Shown: positions 6,248 through 14,404, counted from the first letter of the stretch. The stretch is 14,870 nucleotides of DNA from Lachnospiraceae bacterium UBA3643 (GCA_002373855.1 DFKO01000196.1:1-14870); one strand, 5' to 3'. The notes: generated by a model from the letters alone, not told the origin. Program-made: numbers and translations.

Positions 6248-7171
6248 ATGGATTTTTATTTAGCTCCCATGGAGGGAATCACAGGATATACATACAGAAA
6301 CGCAGTGCATGACATCTTCGGAGATGTATATGCCAGATATTTTACGCCCTTTATATCACCAAGGCCCAAGATCGGCATGCAGTCAAAAGAGCGAAAGGAT
6401 ATTCTCCCGGAAAATAATAAAGGGATAAATCTGATCCCTCAGATCCTCAGTTCAAATCCCGATCATTTCATTTCCCTCGCAAATGAAATATACGAAGAAT
6501 ACGGTTGGAGCGAGATAAATCTGAATGCAGGATGTCCCGCCAAGACAGTTGTATCTCATGGCAGAGGATCCGGAATGCTTAAGAATCCCGATAGTCTGGA
6601 CGCATTCCTCGAAAAAATCTTCTCCGGATGCCATATGAAATTATCTGTAAAGACAAGACTCGGTATTTTAAATGAAGAGGAATTTGAAGAGCTGCTCAAA
6701 ATATATGAAAAATATCCCATCTCAGAACTGATCATCCACGCAAGGGTCATGACAGATTATTACAAACTGCCTGCAAGGCCGGACGTCGTAAACGATATCC
6801 TTGATACATGTCGTCTGCCGATTGTTTATAACGGGGATATTTATAATGAAAATGATTATGAAAACCTGATACCGGATAAATCAAAAATCCGTGCCGTCAT
6901 GCTGGGCCGCGGTGCCATCACAAATCCCGCTCTGCCCAGAGTATTAAACGGTGGCTCACCAGCCACCCCTGATGAAATGCACCGTTTCCACGACCGTTTA
7001 TTTGAAGATTTCAAAGAGTTATACTTCGGAGATACTCCCCTGCTCTTTCATATGAAAGAAATGTGGTCGTTTATGGGAGATATGTATCCCGATAAATCAA
7101 AGGCACTTAAGGAAATACGTAAGACTAAAAAAATCGCAGAATATCTTGCTGCCGTAAATGAAATATTTTGA
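6248..7171 (+). CDS. dus: tRNA-dihydrouridine synthase
   Basis: This 307-residue FMN enzyme reduces uridines in tRNA D-loops using NAD(P)H. The N-terminus LAPMEGITGYTYR (5-17) is the flavin-binding start of Dus proteins. NLNAGCPAK (91-99) holds the catalytic Cys96. SVKTRLG (133-139) and IIHAR (162-166) provide FMN-contacting Lys135 and His164. NGDI (195-198) and GRGA (220-223) bind the FMN phosphate. Length and motif order are normal for the family; which uridine position it targets cannot be read here. The Shine-Dalgarno is weak (only a GA-rich run upstream). It is transcribed alone on the plus strand, converging on the long minus-strand operon across a shared hairpin. Base composition returns to that of the housekeeping genes, so it marks the right edge of the AT-rich segment. 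Confidence 0.95.
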   Translation: MDFYLAPMEGITGYTYRNAVHDIFGDVYARYFTPFISPRPKIGMQSKERKDILPENNKGINLIPQILSSNPDHFISLANEIYEEYGWSEINLNAGCPAKTVVSHGRGSGMLKNPDSLDAFLEKIFSGCHMKLSVKTRLGILNEEEFEELLKIYEKYPISELIIHARVMTDYYKLPARPDVVNDILDTCRLPIVYNGDIYNENDYENLIPDKSKIRAVMLGRGAITNPALPRVLNGGSPATPDEMHRFHDRLFEDFKELYFGDTPLLFHMKEMWSFMGDMYPDKSKALKEIRKTKKIAEYLAAVNEIF

Positions 7172-7178
7172 TAAAAAA

Positions 7179-7202
7179 ATTCCCGCAGATGACTGCGGGA
7201 AT
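7179..7202. terminator. Bidirectional intrinsic terminator between converging genes
   Basis: ATTCCCGCAG (7179-7188) pairs with CTGCGGGAAT (7193-7202): a perfect 10-bp GC-rich stem with a 4-nt loop. On the minus strand it is followed by a run of seven T, ideal for ending the ireB-to-lipoprotein operon. On the plus strand it is followed by CTTTCTTT, a weaker tract that can end dus. Confidence 0.93.
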
Positions 7203-7211
7203 CTTTCTTTA

Positions 7212-7601
7212 TCATTTCACTCTTTCAAAGTACATCGTATCTACTTCTTCCTCACCCTTTACTGTATATGTGAATGTATCGCCTTTAAGCGTTACTGTAG
7301 CAAATACCATGTCTTTTAATTTAAACTGATACTGATTATTACCGGTATCTACCAGGTCCATGTCAAACGATATGTCCTGTCCCATTACATGACATGTATA
7401 ACTGACAACATCTTCTTCAATGTGATAGCTTTCAGCTACCCCTATATCTTCAAGATCTTCCTGAGTGTAAACTGTACCGTCAGCATCAACTTCCTTTACA
7501 AGCACCCAGTCGCCCTGAATTGTCTCCTTGCCGCATCCTGTTAGTGCAAACACAGCAGCAATAACAATGGCAGCAACAAATGAATTTTTAATTATCTTCA
7601 T
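7212..7601 (-). CDS. Small secreted lipoprotein, unknown function
   Basis: This 129-residue protein has a lipoprotein signal peptide: MKIIKN, a hydrophobic stretch at 8-19, then the lipobox LTGC with Cys23 as the lipidated residue. The mature part starts with a GDWVLVKEVDADGTVY segment and continues as alternating short beta-strand-like stretches ending in an EVDTMYFERVK strand, reminiscent of a small lipocalin-like beta barrel. No family is recognised. I use the ATG at 7601, which has GGAG 6 nt upstream; a TTG at 7616 would put five extra residues before the signal peptide. It is the last gene of the operon, 41 nt after the hydrogenase stop and just before the terminator. Co-transcription with the hydrogenase is likely but does not tell its role. 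Confidence 0.85.
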   Translation of the reverse strand: MKIIKNSFVAAIVIAAVFALTGCGKETIQGDWVLVKEVDADGTVYTQEDLEDIGVAESYHIEEDVVSYTCHVMGQDISFDMDLVDTGNNQYQFKLKDMVFATVTLKGDTFTYTVKGEEEVDTMYFERVK

Positions 7602-7642
7602 AAATTCTCCGCTCAAATAATTGTTAGTGTTAATTACCGTAA

Positions 7643-9109
7643 TTACTCCTCTGTGCGGTGCATTTCAAATTCATATTTATCATATTCAGCCACACTGCCT
7701 TCAATGGTTCTCGCATCGGATTTACCAATGAGCTTGTTACGATCGGCAGTTGCTTTCTGGGCTGTCTTAAGAGATCCGGGTCCGTTGACACAACCGCCTT
7801 CACAAACCATACCCTCGATGAAGTCTTCAGGAAGACGTCCTGCTCTTAACATCATGAGTGCCTTTTTACATTCATCAGCGCCGTTGCATGTGCATACCTT
7901 GAATTCCTCACCGACATTCTGCTCTCTCACTGCTTCAAGTACAGCTTTTGTTACGCCACCTGACTTGGCAAAGTTTTTACCGTAAATACTTCCCTGCTGA
8001 GCATACTCCTCTGCAGGCTTAAGTGTGATATCTTTAGCCTTGAACATGGCATCGATTTCTTCGAATGTAAGTACAAGGTCTGCGTTCTCTCCTTTGATGT
8101 GCTGTACCTGACCTGCCTCACTCTTCTTGGCGATACAGGGTCCGATAAATACACATACAGCCTCACTGTCAATTGCACGGATAAGTCTTGCCGTTGCAGC
8201 CATAGGCGAAATTGTTGTCGAAATATTTTCCGCAAGTTGAGGGAAATGACGTCTTATCATGTGCACAAATGCAGGACAGCATGATGTTGTCATCTTCTTG
8301 CCCTCCTTATGAGCCTCATTCCACTCTTTAGCCTCGGAGTCAGCAACATAGTCTGCACCGAGAGCAACTTCAAACATATCCTTAAAGCCCATTTCCTTAA
8401 GGCCTACTCTGAGTGATTCCATTGATATGTCAGGACCGAACTGTCCCTCTCCTGCGGGAGCCACCATTGCATATACAGGCTTGCCGGATAAAAGTGCATC
8501 GATTACTTCAGTCATACGGGAAGAATCGGATACCGCTCCGAAAGGACAACCCTGAATACATGCACCGCATCTGATACATTTATCATTATCGATACGTACG
8601 CGCATATTTTCATCCATACTGATTGCATCAACGGGACATGACTTTTTGCAGGGACGCTGAAGATCGGCAATCGCATTATAGGGACATGCCTGATAACATC
8701 TCCCGCACTCACGGCATTTTGCCGGATCGATATAAGCCTTATCCTTTGTCATTGAGATGGCGCCAAATGCACATGAATTCTGGCACTTCTTTACCATACA
8801 CTTCTGACAGTTGTCAGTTACTACATATCTTGTAATGGGACAACCCTCGCATGCTGCGGGGAGGATGACAACAGTATTGTTGCACTGCTCTCCCGTCATG
8901 GGATCCCTATTCTTTGCAAGACTGATTCTTTCTCTTACGACTTCACGCTCTTTATATATACAGCATCGAAATACAGGGTTAGGACCCGGTACTATTTCAT
9001 AAGGGATTCTGCTCTCTGCCTGCTCAAGCTCGCCTTCAAATGCGGCCTTTGCAACTCTGTAGAGCACTTCGTGTTTTACATCAACAAGTGTTGAATTTTC
9101 GTGAAGCAT
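7643..9109 (-). CDS. Monomeric [FeFe] hydrogenase, group B-like
   Basis: This 488-residue protein has the three H-cluster motifs (numbering from the GTG-initiated frame, one residue longer): TSCCPAF (276-282, with the proton-relay Cys279), GPCIAKKSE (324-332) and EGMVCEGGCVNGPG (433-446). N-terminal to these lie ferredoxin-type clusters: CX2CX2CX3C at 133-143 and 179-189, plus Cys102/105/110/114 and Cys155/159. PAF instead of PxW in L1, and GPC instead of MPC in L2, point to the group B (B1/B3) type common in Clostridia, rather than classical group A. The expected reaction is reversible 2H+ + 2e- to H2 with ferredoxin as partner; group B physiology is poorly known. The ATG at 9109 has AGGAGG at 6 nt; a GTG sits one codon earlier. 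The ribosome site overlaps the trhP stop, so the two are tightly coupled. The H-cluster maturases HydEFG are not in the window. Confidence 0.93.
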   Translation of the reverse strand: MLHENSTLVDVKHEVLYRVAKAAFEGELEQAESRIPYEIVPGPNPVFRCCIYKEREVVRERISLAKNRDPMTGEQCNNTVVILPAACEGCPITRYVVTDNCQKCMVKKCQNSCAFGAISMTKDKAYIDPAKCRECGRCYQACPYNAIADLQRPCKKSCPVDAISMDENMRVRIDNDKCIRCGACIQGCPFGAVSDSSRMTEVIDALLSGKPVYAMVAPAGEGQFGPDISMESLRVGLKEMGFKDMFEVALGADYVADSEAKEWNEAHKEGKKMTTSCCPAFVHMIRRHFPQLAENISTTISPMAATARLIRAIDSEAVCVFIGPCIAKKSEAGQVQHIKGENADLVLTFEEIDAMFKAKDITLKPAEEYAQQGSIYGKNFAKSGGVTKAVLEAVREQNVGEEFKVCTCNGADECKKALMMLRAGRLPEDFIEGMVCEGGCVNGPGSLKTAQKATADRNKLIGKSDARTIEGSVAEYDKYEFEMHRTEE

Positions 9110-9119
9110 CACAAACCTC

Positions 9120-10403
9120 CTAAGCTTTCTCGCTCTCCACTCTTAAAATATCGTATACATCGGGAACTTCGGAAAGCGTCAGCCATACAGGCTGCTTTGA
9201 ATGAGGGCAGCTGTCCATGTGCTCTCCGTTTTCGTCCGTCATGTCGATTACATTCGTCTTTATATTATTTCCGTCAGGCTTCATTATCTCGATGGTATCG
9301 CCGACGCAGAATTTATTTTTCTGTGTAATAAGGCATTTGCCGTCCTTAACCTCAAGGACCGTGCCGAGATAAATATATTCATTAATGTAAGTATTGCTGT
9401 CATAAATCTGATTTTCATGGGTGGGTTTTCCGTAGAAAAATCCTGTGGAGAACTGCCTGTATGTACACTTTGCAATCTCTTCTTTATACCAGGTAATATT
9501 TTTCTCATACTCTTCTTTTGATGTATAAAAATCATCGATTGCTTTTCTGTATGTTCTTGCAACAGTCGCCACATATAGCGCCGTCTTCATGCGCCCCTCT
9601 ATCTTAAAGCTGTCTATACCGGCATCAACAAGGTCCGGGATATGCTCTATCATGCAGAGGTCTTTTGAATTAAAGATATATGTGCCTCTCTCATTTTCAT
9701 AAACAGGGAGGTACTCGCCTTTTCTCTGTTCCTCCTCAACATAGCCTGCATACTCATACTCTTTTTCAGGCTCATTGTCATATACGGTATATTTCCATCT
9801 GCAGGGGTGGGTGCACTCACCCTGATTACCGTCTCTGCCGGTAAAGTAGTTTGAGAGCAGGCACCTGCCGGAATATGATATACACATGGCACCATGAACA
9901 AATGTCTCTATTTCAAGGTCATCCGGGATATTTTCCCTAATCTCCTTAATCTCTGCCATGGAGAGTTCTCTGGCAGATACTACTCTGGTAGCTCCTAATC
10001 TGTGCCAGAATAAATATGTCTCATAGTTGGTATTATTGGCCTGAGTCGATATATGAATATCGATCTCGGGACACACACGCTTTGCCGTCATAAAAAGACC
10101 CGGATCGGAGATTATCAGTGCATCCGGCTTGATCTCTTTAATCTCAGAGAAATATTTTTCTGCTTCTTTAATATCATTATTATGGGCGAGAATGTTTGCT
10201 GTGACATAAACCTTTCTGTCACGATCGTGGGCAAATCTTATACCCTCTGCCATTTCTTCTTTTGTGAAATTTTTGGCCTTTGCACGGAGTGAAAATACTT
10301 CTCCGCCTATGTATACCGCATCGGCTCCGTATATCACTGCAGTCTTAAGTACTTCTAAATTGTTGGCCGGTATCAGCAGCTCCGGTTTTCTGTCTCGCGT
10401 CAT
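9120..10403 (-). CDS. trhP: U32-family tRNA uridine(34) hydroxylase TrhP
   Basis: This is a 427-residue U32 'peptidase' family protein. The U32 signature ETFVHGAMCISYSGRCLLS spans residues 166-184, and Cys174, Cys181, Cys197 and Cys201 form the likely iron-sulfur site. The N-terminal TIM-barrel-like part begins with ELLIPANNLEVLKTAVIYGADAVYIG-type sequence, and a C-terminal beta domain starts near residue 345. TrhP (E. coli YegQ; B. subtilis YrrO) makes 5-hydroxyuridine at wobble position 34 of tRNAs with prephenate as co-substrate. The adjacent trmR encodes the methyltransferase for the next step, which supports this call over a protease. B. subtilis carries a pair (YrrN and YrrO); only one copy is present here. 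The start at 10403 has AGG 7 nt upstream and lies 12 nt after the trmR stop. Confidence 0.92.
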   Translation of the reverse strand: MTRDRKPELLIPANNLEVLKTAVIYGADAVYIGGEVFSLRAKAKNFTKEEMAEGIRFAHDRDRKVYVTANILAHNNDIKEAEKYFSEIKEIKPDALIISDPGLFMTAKRVCPEIDIHISTQANNTNYETYLFWHRLGATRVVSARELSMAEIKEIRENIPDDLEIETFVHGAMCISYSGRCLLSNYFTGRDGNQGECTHPCRWKYTVYDNEPEKEYEYAGYVEEEQRKGEYLPVYENERGTYIFNSKDLCMIEHIPDLVDAGIDSFKIEGRMKTALYVATVARTYRKAIDDFYTSKEEYEKNITWYKEEIAKCTYRQFSTGFFYGKPTHENQIYDSNTYINEYIYLGTVLEVKDGKCLITQKNKFCVGDTIEIMKPDGNNIKTNVIDMTDENGEHMDSCPHSKQPVWLTLSEVPDVYDILRVESEKA

Positions 10404-10415
10404 CTTTATACCTGT

Positions 10416-11072
10416 TTATTTCTTTAATGTGAGAGCCATGCCGTCTCCCACATTGACTATACTCGTTGTAAACAAATCGTTATGCGTTAATTCATGGAGA
10501 TACTCACGCATCCTTGAGTGAATGGTCCTGTCCCGCCTTGTGACTCCGTATCTGGAGCAGAGTACATCGCCGTCCTGAAGGACATTGTCGGTGACAAGTA
10601 TACCACCGCTCGTTAACAATCTCGTAACCCCCGGGAGGAAGTTAATATACTGAGCCTTTGCCGCATCCATAAAAATAAAGGGATATGGCCCGTCAAGAGT
10701 CTTTAAGACCTCCATGGCGTCACCCTCAATCAGTGTGATGTCTTCTCCCGCTCCTGCCCTGTCAAAGTTTGCTCTCGCAACGGGGATACGCTTTTCATAG
10801 TTTTCTATGGTTGTGATCTTTGCTTTTTTTCCTGATGATTCCCACATAAGCAGTGCAGAAAAACCTACTGCCGTGCCTACCTCAAGGATCCTGTCCGGTT
10901 TATGGGATTTAATCAGAAATTCAAGGAGACACTGGGAACCCTTTCTGATAATGGGCACCTCATCCCTTAACGCTTCCCTCTCTATGGATGAGAGCAGTTT
11001 ACTCGTCCCTGTGGACAGAGAATCGATATAAGATTCTATTCGTGTCTCGTCTGTATCTATATGTGTGTTCAT
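10416..11072 (-). CDS. trmR: tRNA 5-hydroxyuridine methyltransferase TrmR
   Basis: This 218-residue class I SAM-dependent O-methyltransferase resembles catechol-O-methyltransferase-like enzymes. The SAM-binding motif ILEVGTAVGFSALLM is at 62-76, the acidic residue for the ribose is Glu90 (TTIEN), GDAMEVL is at 117-123, and the divalent-metal residues are likely Asp136 (FMDAAKAQY) and Asp162-Asn163 (TDNVL). It matches B. subtilis YrrM, which converts ho5U34 to mo5U34 in tRNA, and it sits directly before trhP, which makes the ho5U. The ATG overlaps the stop of the mltG-like gene by one base (TAATG), a classic stop-start coupling. A general small-molecule O-methyltransferase is the alternative if the synteny is ignored. 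Confidence 0.9.
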   Translation of the reverse strand: MNTHIDTDETRIESYIDSLSTGTSKLLSSIEREALRDEVPIIRKGSQCLLEFLIKSHKPDRILEVGTAVGFSALLMWESSGKKAKITTIENYEKRIPVARANFDRAGAGEDITLIEGDAMEVLKTLDGPYPFIFMDAAKAQYINFLPGVTRLLTSGGILVTDNVLQDGDVLCSRYGVTRRDRTIHSRMREYLHELTHNDLFTTSIVNVGDGMALTLKK

Positions 11073-11569
11073 TATTCTTCTGTTACGACTGTCTCTTCTG
11101 TCAGCCCAGGGTCTGCCATCTCACCTGTCTCAGTATCAGCTGCCATATTGTCTGATATGGAATTTTCCGATGTGCTCTCAGAGTTGCCTGATACCTCACC
11201 GTCATCACCCGAACCTGCCATTATCTCCATCATCTCCTCGGGAGTCATGGCCGTGGAGAGTTCATATACGCCCGGCTTTAACATACCGTGATAATCGGAT
11301 ACCAGCTCCTGAAAATAAAAGAGCTTTGCATCCCTTATCAGCTTCTTTTCCTCAAGTATCTCTCCGATCTCCATCACGGATTTGCCCTCGGTAATGGCTA
11401 CGGATGTAGTATATCCGGGAGCGGGAGTCATGGCCTCCTCACCGAAAATACGGAAACCGAAATCATATACTTTTGCAGAAAACTTTATAACCGCCATGAC
11501 TATCACCATTATGACGGTAAGCGCCACGACGACCTTCAATACTTTGAAAACAATCTCTCTTGCTTTCAT
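11072..11569 (-). CDS. MltG-like membrane protein lacking the catalytic domain
   Basis: This 165-residue protein has a short cytoplasmic end and one transmembrane helix (about 8-30). A region at 50-118 matches the LysM-like N-terminal domain of the endolytic transglycosylase MltG (TTSVAITEGKSVMEIGEILEEKKLI, MLKPGVYELS, MTPEEMMEIMAG). A Ser/Glu/Asp-rich tail follows (120-165). Full MltG proteins run to roughly 340-400 residues and carry the catalytic YceG domain after this point; here it is absent and the gene ends cleanly in an overlap with trmR, so it is probably a stable short form. It may bind glycan or division proteins without cutting. I chose the ATG at 11569 (AGGAGG at 5 nt), not the GTG at 11590. 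Its position matches yrrL (mltG) in Bacillus. Confidence 0.85.
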   Translation of the reverse strand: MKAREIVFKVLKVVVALTVIMVIVMAVIKFSAKVYDFGFRIFGEEAMTPAPGYTTSVAITEGKSVMEIGEILEEKKLIRDAKLFYFQELVSDYHGMLKPGVYELSTAMTPEEMMEIMAGSGDDGEVSGNSESTSENSISDNMAADTETGEMADPGLTEETVVTEE

Positions 11570-11586
11570 AAAATCCTCCTGCAGGA

Positions 11587-11913
11587 TCACTCAAAATCAA
11601 GGCTTGAAACTACCTTTTCAGTAAGCTCCTGCATCATGTAACACAGATTATTCTCGGCATCGAGGAATGAGCTGACTACCCGGTTTTCGAGAAACTCCGA
11701 ATACCTATCGGCAAACTCCTCTATCCTGTATTTGATACTCGGGTCTCCGGTTTCATGCTGAAGTGCAAAAAGTTCTTTTCTGTACTCATCAACCTTGGCC
11801 CGAAGCTCATCATCCTGCTTTAAAATATCTCTCCATTTGGCATACTCAAGGTATGTTTTTGAAGACTTGACTGCAGTAATAAGATTGCATACTTCCTTAT
11901 CAATCTCTGTCAT
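11587..11913 (-). CDS. ylbF: YlbF/YmcA family protein
   Basis: This is a helical protein of 108 residues from MTEIDKEVCNLITAVKSSKTYLEYAKWRD, a normal start for the family, where YlbF proteins open with a short helix and the 'S..Y..Y' segment. In Bacillus, YlbF works with YmcA and YaaT to steer RNase Y-dependent mRNA maturation and also affects competence and sporulation. Here it directly follows rnj (RNase J). An in-frame ATG at 11964 overlaps the rnj stop (TGATG) and would add 17 residues (with Met at 4 and 5). That start has no better ribosome site and the extra residues are not family-like, but it cannot be excluded. The Shine-Dalgarno for 11913 is only a GGGG 9 nt upstream, so translation may rely on coupling to rnj. 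The stop precedes the mltG-like start by 17 nt. Confidence 0.82.
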   Translation of the reverse strand: MTEIDKEVCNLITAVKSSKTYLEYAKWRDILKQDDELRAKVDEYRKELFALQHETGDPSIKYRIEEFADRYSEFLENRVVSSFLDAENNLCYMMQELTEKVVSSLDFE

Positions 11914-11963
11914 ATTTGTAACCCCATAAATATATTTTTTATCCTGATGCATCATTTCCTGCA

Positions 11964-13643
11964 TCAGAGATTGATCTCAACGATTATCGGCAGAATCATC
12001 GGCTTTCTCTTGGTCTTGCGCCAGATAAATTCAGAGAGTGCATCCTTTATATTGCCTTTTAACCTTCCCCAGTCTGTAATCCCCTTGTTCTGGCAATATC
12101 CTATGGTCTCCTCAACCACACAACACGTCTCCTCAAGGACATCCTCGGACTGCTTTACATATACAAATCCTCTCGTAGATATCTGAGGCTTGGCTATCAC
12201 CTGGCCCGAATATGCATCGAGAGCGAGTACCACGATCACGATACCCTCGTCGGCAAGCTTTTGCCTGTCCCTGAGTACCATGTTGCCTACATCTCCGACA
12301 CCGAGTCCGTCGACAAGTACCGATCCGGACTCAACCTCTCCGACGAGATTGGCTTCTGCGTTTGCAAACTCAAGGACCTGGCCACTGTGCATAATGAATA
12401 TGTTGCTCTTTTCTATATCGAGCTCCTCTGCTATCTTGGCCTGGGCCATCAGGTGCTTGTACTCACCGTGAACAGGTATGGCATACTTTGGTCTCGTCAG
12501 TGAATATATAAGTTTTATTTCCTCCTGGCACGCATGACCGGACACATGGGTATCCTGGAATACCACGTCTGCGCCTTTCTGGAAAAGTTCGTTAATGATC
12601 TTTGTAACCGGTTTCTCATTGCCCGGTATGGGATGAGACGAAAATACTATCGTATCTCTCGGTCCTATCACGACCTTTTTATGAGTACCGTTTGCCATAC
12701 GGGACAGGGCCGCGAGTCGCTCGCCCTGGCTGCCGGTCGTAATGATGACTGTCTTCTCCTCAGGATAATTTTTGATCATATCAATATCGATGAGGGTGTC
12801 ATCCGGCACATTGAGGCACTCAAGCTTCATCGCCGTGTCAATGATATTAATCATACTGCGTCCTTCTATGACAACCTTTCTGCCAAATTCGTACGCAATA
12901 TTTATGATCTGCTGGACTCTGTCTACATTTGATGCAAATGTGGCAACTATTATCCTGTTGTTTTTATGCTCATCAAATATATTTCGAAGAGTACGACCTA
13001 CAGTTCTCTCAGATGGTGTAAACCCTGGACGCTCGGCATTTGTCGAATCGCACATAAGGGCGAGGACACCTTTTTTACCAAGCTCACCAAAACGCTGGAG
13101 ATCAATGGCATCGCCGTATATCGGTGTATAGTCAACCTTGAAATCTCCTGTATGTATGATGATGCCCTGAGGTGTATATATGGCAATCGCTGCAGCATCA
13201 ACAATACTGTGGTTTGTCTTTATAAACTCTACATGAAAATCGCCGAGGGTGATGGTCTGGCCAAACTTTATGACCTTGCGCTGTATTTTGTCGAGGATGT
13301 TATGTTCCTCAAGCTTGCGCTCGATGATACCCATCGTCAGCTTTGTAGCATATATCGGTGCATTTATCTCTTTAAGTACGTAAGGGAGTGCACCAATGTG
13401 ATCCTCATGGGCATGGGTTATCACAAATCCCTTGATCTTGTCTGCATTTTCCTGCAGATATGTGGTATCCGGTATGACAAGGTCAACACCAAACATATCA
13501 TCCTCCGGAAATCCAAGTCCGCAGTCGAGGACAAATATACTGTCATCCGTCTCAAACACCGTGATGTTCATACCTATCTGCTCCAGTCCGCCAAGAGGTA
13601 TGATCCTCACATTCTGTGTGTTCTCGTTTACTATTTTTTTCAA
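11964..13643 (-). CDS. rnj: Ribonuclease J
   Basis: This 559-residue metallo-beta-lactamase/beta-CASP nuclease processes and degrades RNA by 5'-to-3' exonuclease and endonuclease action. The N-terminus RIIPLGGLEQIGMN (13-26) is typical of RNase J. The zinc motif HAHEDH is at 77-82, with His145 (KTNHS) and Asp167 (HTGDF) completing the site. CDSTNAERPG marks the beta-CASP entry, and SGHACQEE and VHGEYKHL are the later beta-CASP/RNase J motifs. A C-terminal domain ends at the last residue. The start is TTG at 13641-13643, with AAGGA 8 nt upstream and no ATG or GTG nearby in frame, so initiation is probably modest. Its stop overlaps the longer possible ylbF start (TGATG). It lies inside the yrzL-yrrK-type operon, which is not where Bacillus keeps rnjA. 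Confidence 0.97.
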   Translation of the reverse strand: MKKIVNENTQNVRIIPLGGLEQIGMNITVFETDDSIFVLDCGLGFPEDDMFGVDLVIPDTTYLQENADKIKGFVITHAHEDHIGALPYVLKEINAPIYATKLTMGIIERKLEEHNILDKIQRKVIKFGQTITLGDFHVEFIKTNHSIVDAAAIAIYTPQGIIIHTGDFKVDYTPIYGDAIDLQRFGELGKKGVLALMCDSTNAERPGFTPSERTVGRTLRNIFDEHKNNRIIVATFASNVDRVQQIINIAYEFGRKVVIEGRSMINIIDTAMKLECLNVPDDTLIDIDMIKNYPEEKTVIITTGSQGERLAALSRMANGTHKKVVIGPRDTIVFSSHPIPGNEKPVTKIINELFQKGADVVFQDTHVSGHACQEEIKLIYSLTRPKYAIPVHGEYKHLMAQAKIAEELDIEKSNIFIMHSGQVLEFANAEANLVGEVESGSVLVDGLGVGDVGNMVLRDRQKLADEGIVIVVLALDAYSGQVIAKPQISTRGFVYVKQSEDVLEETCCVVEETIGYCQNKGITDWGRLKGNIKDALSEFIWRKTKRKPMILPIIVEINL

Positions 13644-13673
13644 AACGTAATTCCTTTCTGAAAAATATGATAT

Positions 13674-13955
13674 TTACTCATTTTTATCAGAAGAATCATC
13701 TGCAACTATGCTGACATCATCGAGGAGACTCTCAAAGACTCTCGCCACAGCATTTAGCTCCCCGTCATCGTCAACGATCTCGAATACCGCCTCCTGCTCA
13801 TCTTTGCCGGAAGTATCCTTCATGATCATACATTCACAGTCACCCTCTTCAGAATCGGCTACCAGGTAGTAGTCAATGCCGCCGAGTGTGGTCTGTTCAA
13901 TTACATATAATTCTATCTGTTCTCCACCCTCAGGTGTAAATGGTATCTTTTCCAT
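13674..13955 (-). CDS. DUF1292 family protein (YrzB-like)
   Basis: This is a 93-residue acidic protein. The segment IELYVIEQTTLGGIDYYLVADSE (15-37) and the central EAVFEIVDDDGELNAVARVFESLLDD fit DUF1292, the small family that sits between ruvX and mltG or nearby genes in Bacillota. The tail (DDSSDKNE) is highly charged. The function is unknown. It starts 5 nt after the ruvX stop, so the genes are co-translated, and is followed 30 nt later by rnj. The start codon has no strong Shine-Dalgarno immediately upstream; the GGAG lies inside the end of ruvX. Confidence 0.9.
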   Translation of the reverse strand: MEKIPFTPEGGEQIELYVIEQTTLGGIDYYLVADSEEGDCECMIMKDTSGKDEQEAVFEIVDDDGELNAVARVFESLLDDVSIVADDSSDKNE

Positions 13956-13960
13956 AAAAT

Positions 13961-14404
13961 CTATTTATTATCTCCTGCCTTATTGGCCAGCATGTCAAGG
14001 TATCCCTGAAGTATAAATACAGCCGCGATCTCATCGACGTACTGTTTTCTGTTTTCCCGCCTGATACCTGCGTCCATCATATATCTGTCTGCTGCCACTG
14101 TGGTCAGACGCTCGTCCCACATGGTCACTTTAAGGCCTGTCCTGCGCTCAAGATCATCCTTAAACTTCATGGTGAGCTCGACTCGCTCGCCTTCCGTACC
14201 GTTCATATTTTTAGGAAGTCCGAGGACTATCTCCGTCACGTCTTCCTCACTGATTATCGCTTCAATCCTGGCGAGAGTCTGGCGGAGCTTGTCCGGTTTC
14301 TCCCGCCTGATAATCTCCCGGCCCTGGGCCGTGATTAACAAGGGGTCGCTGAGTGCCACTCCTACAGTCTTGCTTCCAAAGTCGAGTCCCATGATCCTGC
14401 TCAT
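13961..14404 (-). CDS. ruvX: RuvX/YqgF family RNase H-fold nuclease
   Basis: This 147-residue protein has the family start [20 protein letters not shown] with catalytic Asp8, LGLPKNMNG (61-69), WDERLTT (96-102, with Glu98) and VDEIAA (123-128, with Asp124). These acidic residues make the metal site of the RNase H fold. The family was first called a putative Holliday junction resolvase; its bacterial members have also been tied to 16S rRNA 5'-end maturation, which would suit its place beside RNase J. All key residues are present and the length is normal. It follows ireB by 17 nt, as yrrK follows yrzL in Bacillus. Confidence 0.95.
   Translation of the reverse strand: MSRIMGLDFGSKTVGVALSDPLLITAQGREIIRREKPDKLRQTLARIEAIISEEDVTEIVLGLPKNMNGTEGERVELTMKFKDDLERRTGLKVTMWDERLTTVAADRYMMDAGIRRENRKQYVDEIAAVFILQGYLDMLANKAGDNK

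Noticed and set aside
7631..7645. Palindrome TAATTAC-C-GTAATTA after the hydrogenase gene as a terminator or operator
   Set aside because: It is AT-rich, has no loop or U-tract, and overlaps the stop codon; likely chance.
12966..13661. 231-codon plus-strand ORF antisense to rnj
   Set aside because: It lies wholly opposite a clear RNase J gene with all its motifs; no recognisable domains and no ribosome site. Frame shadow.
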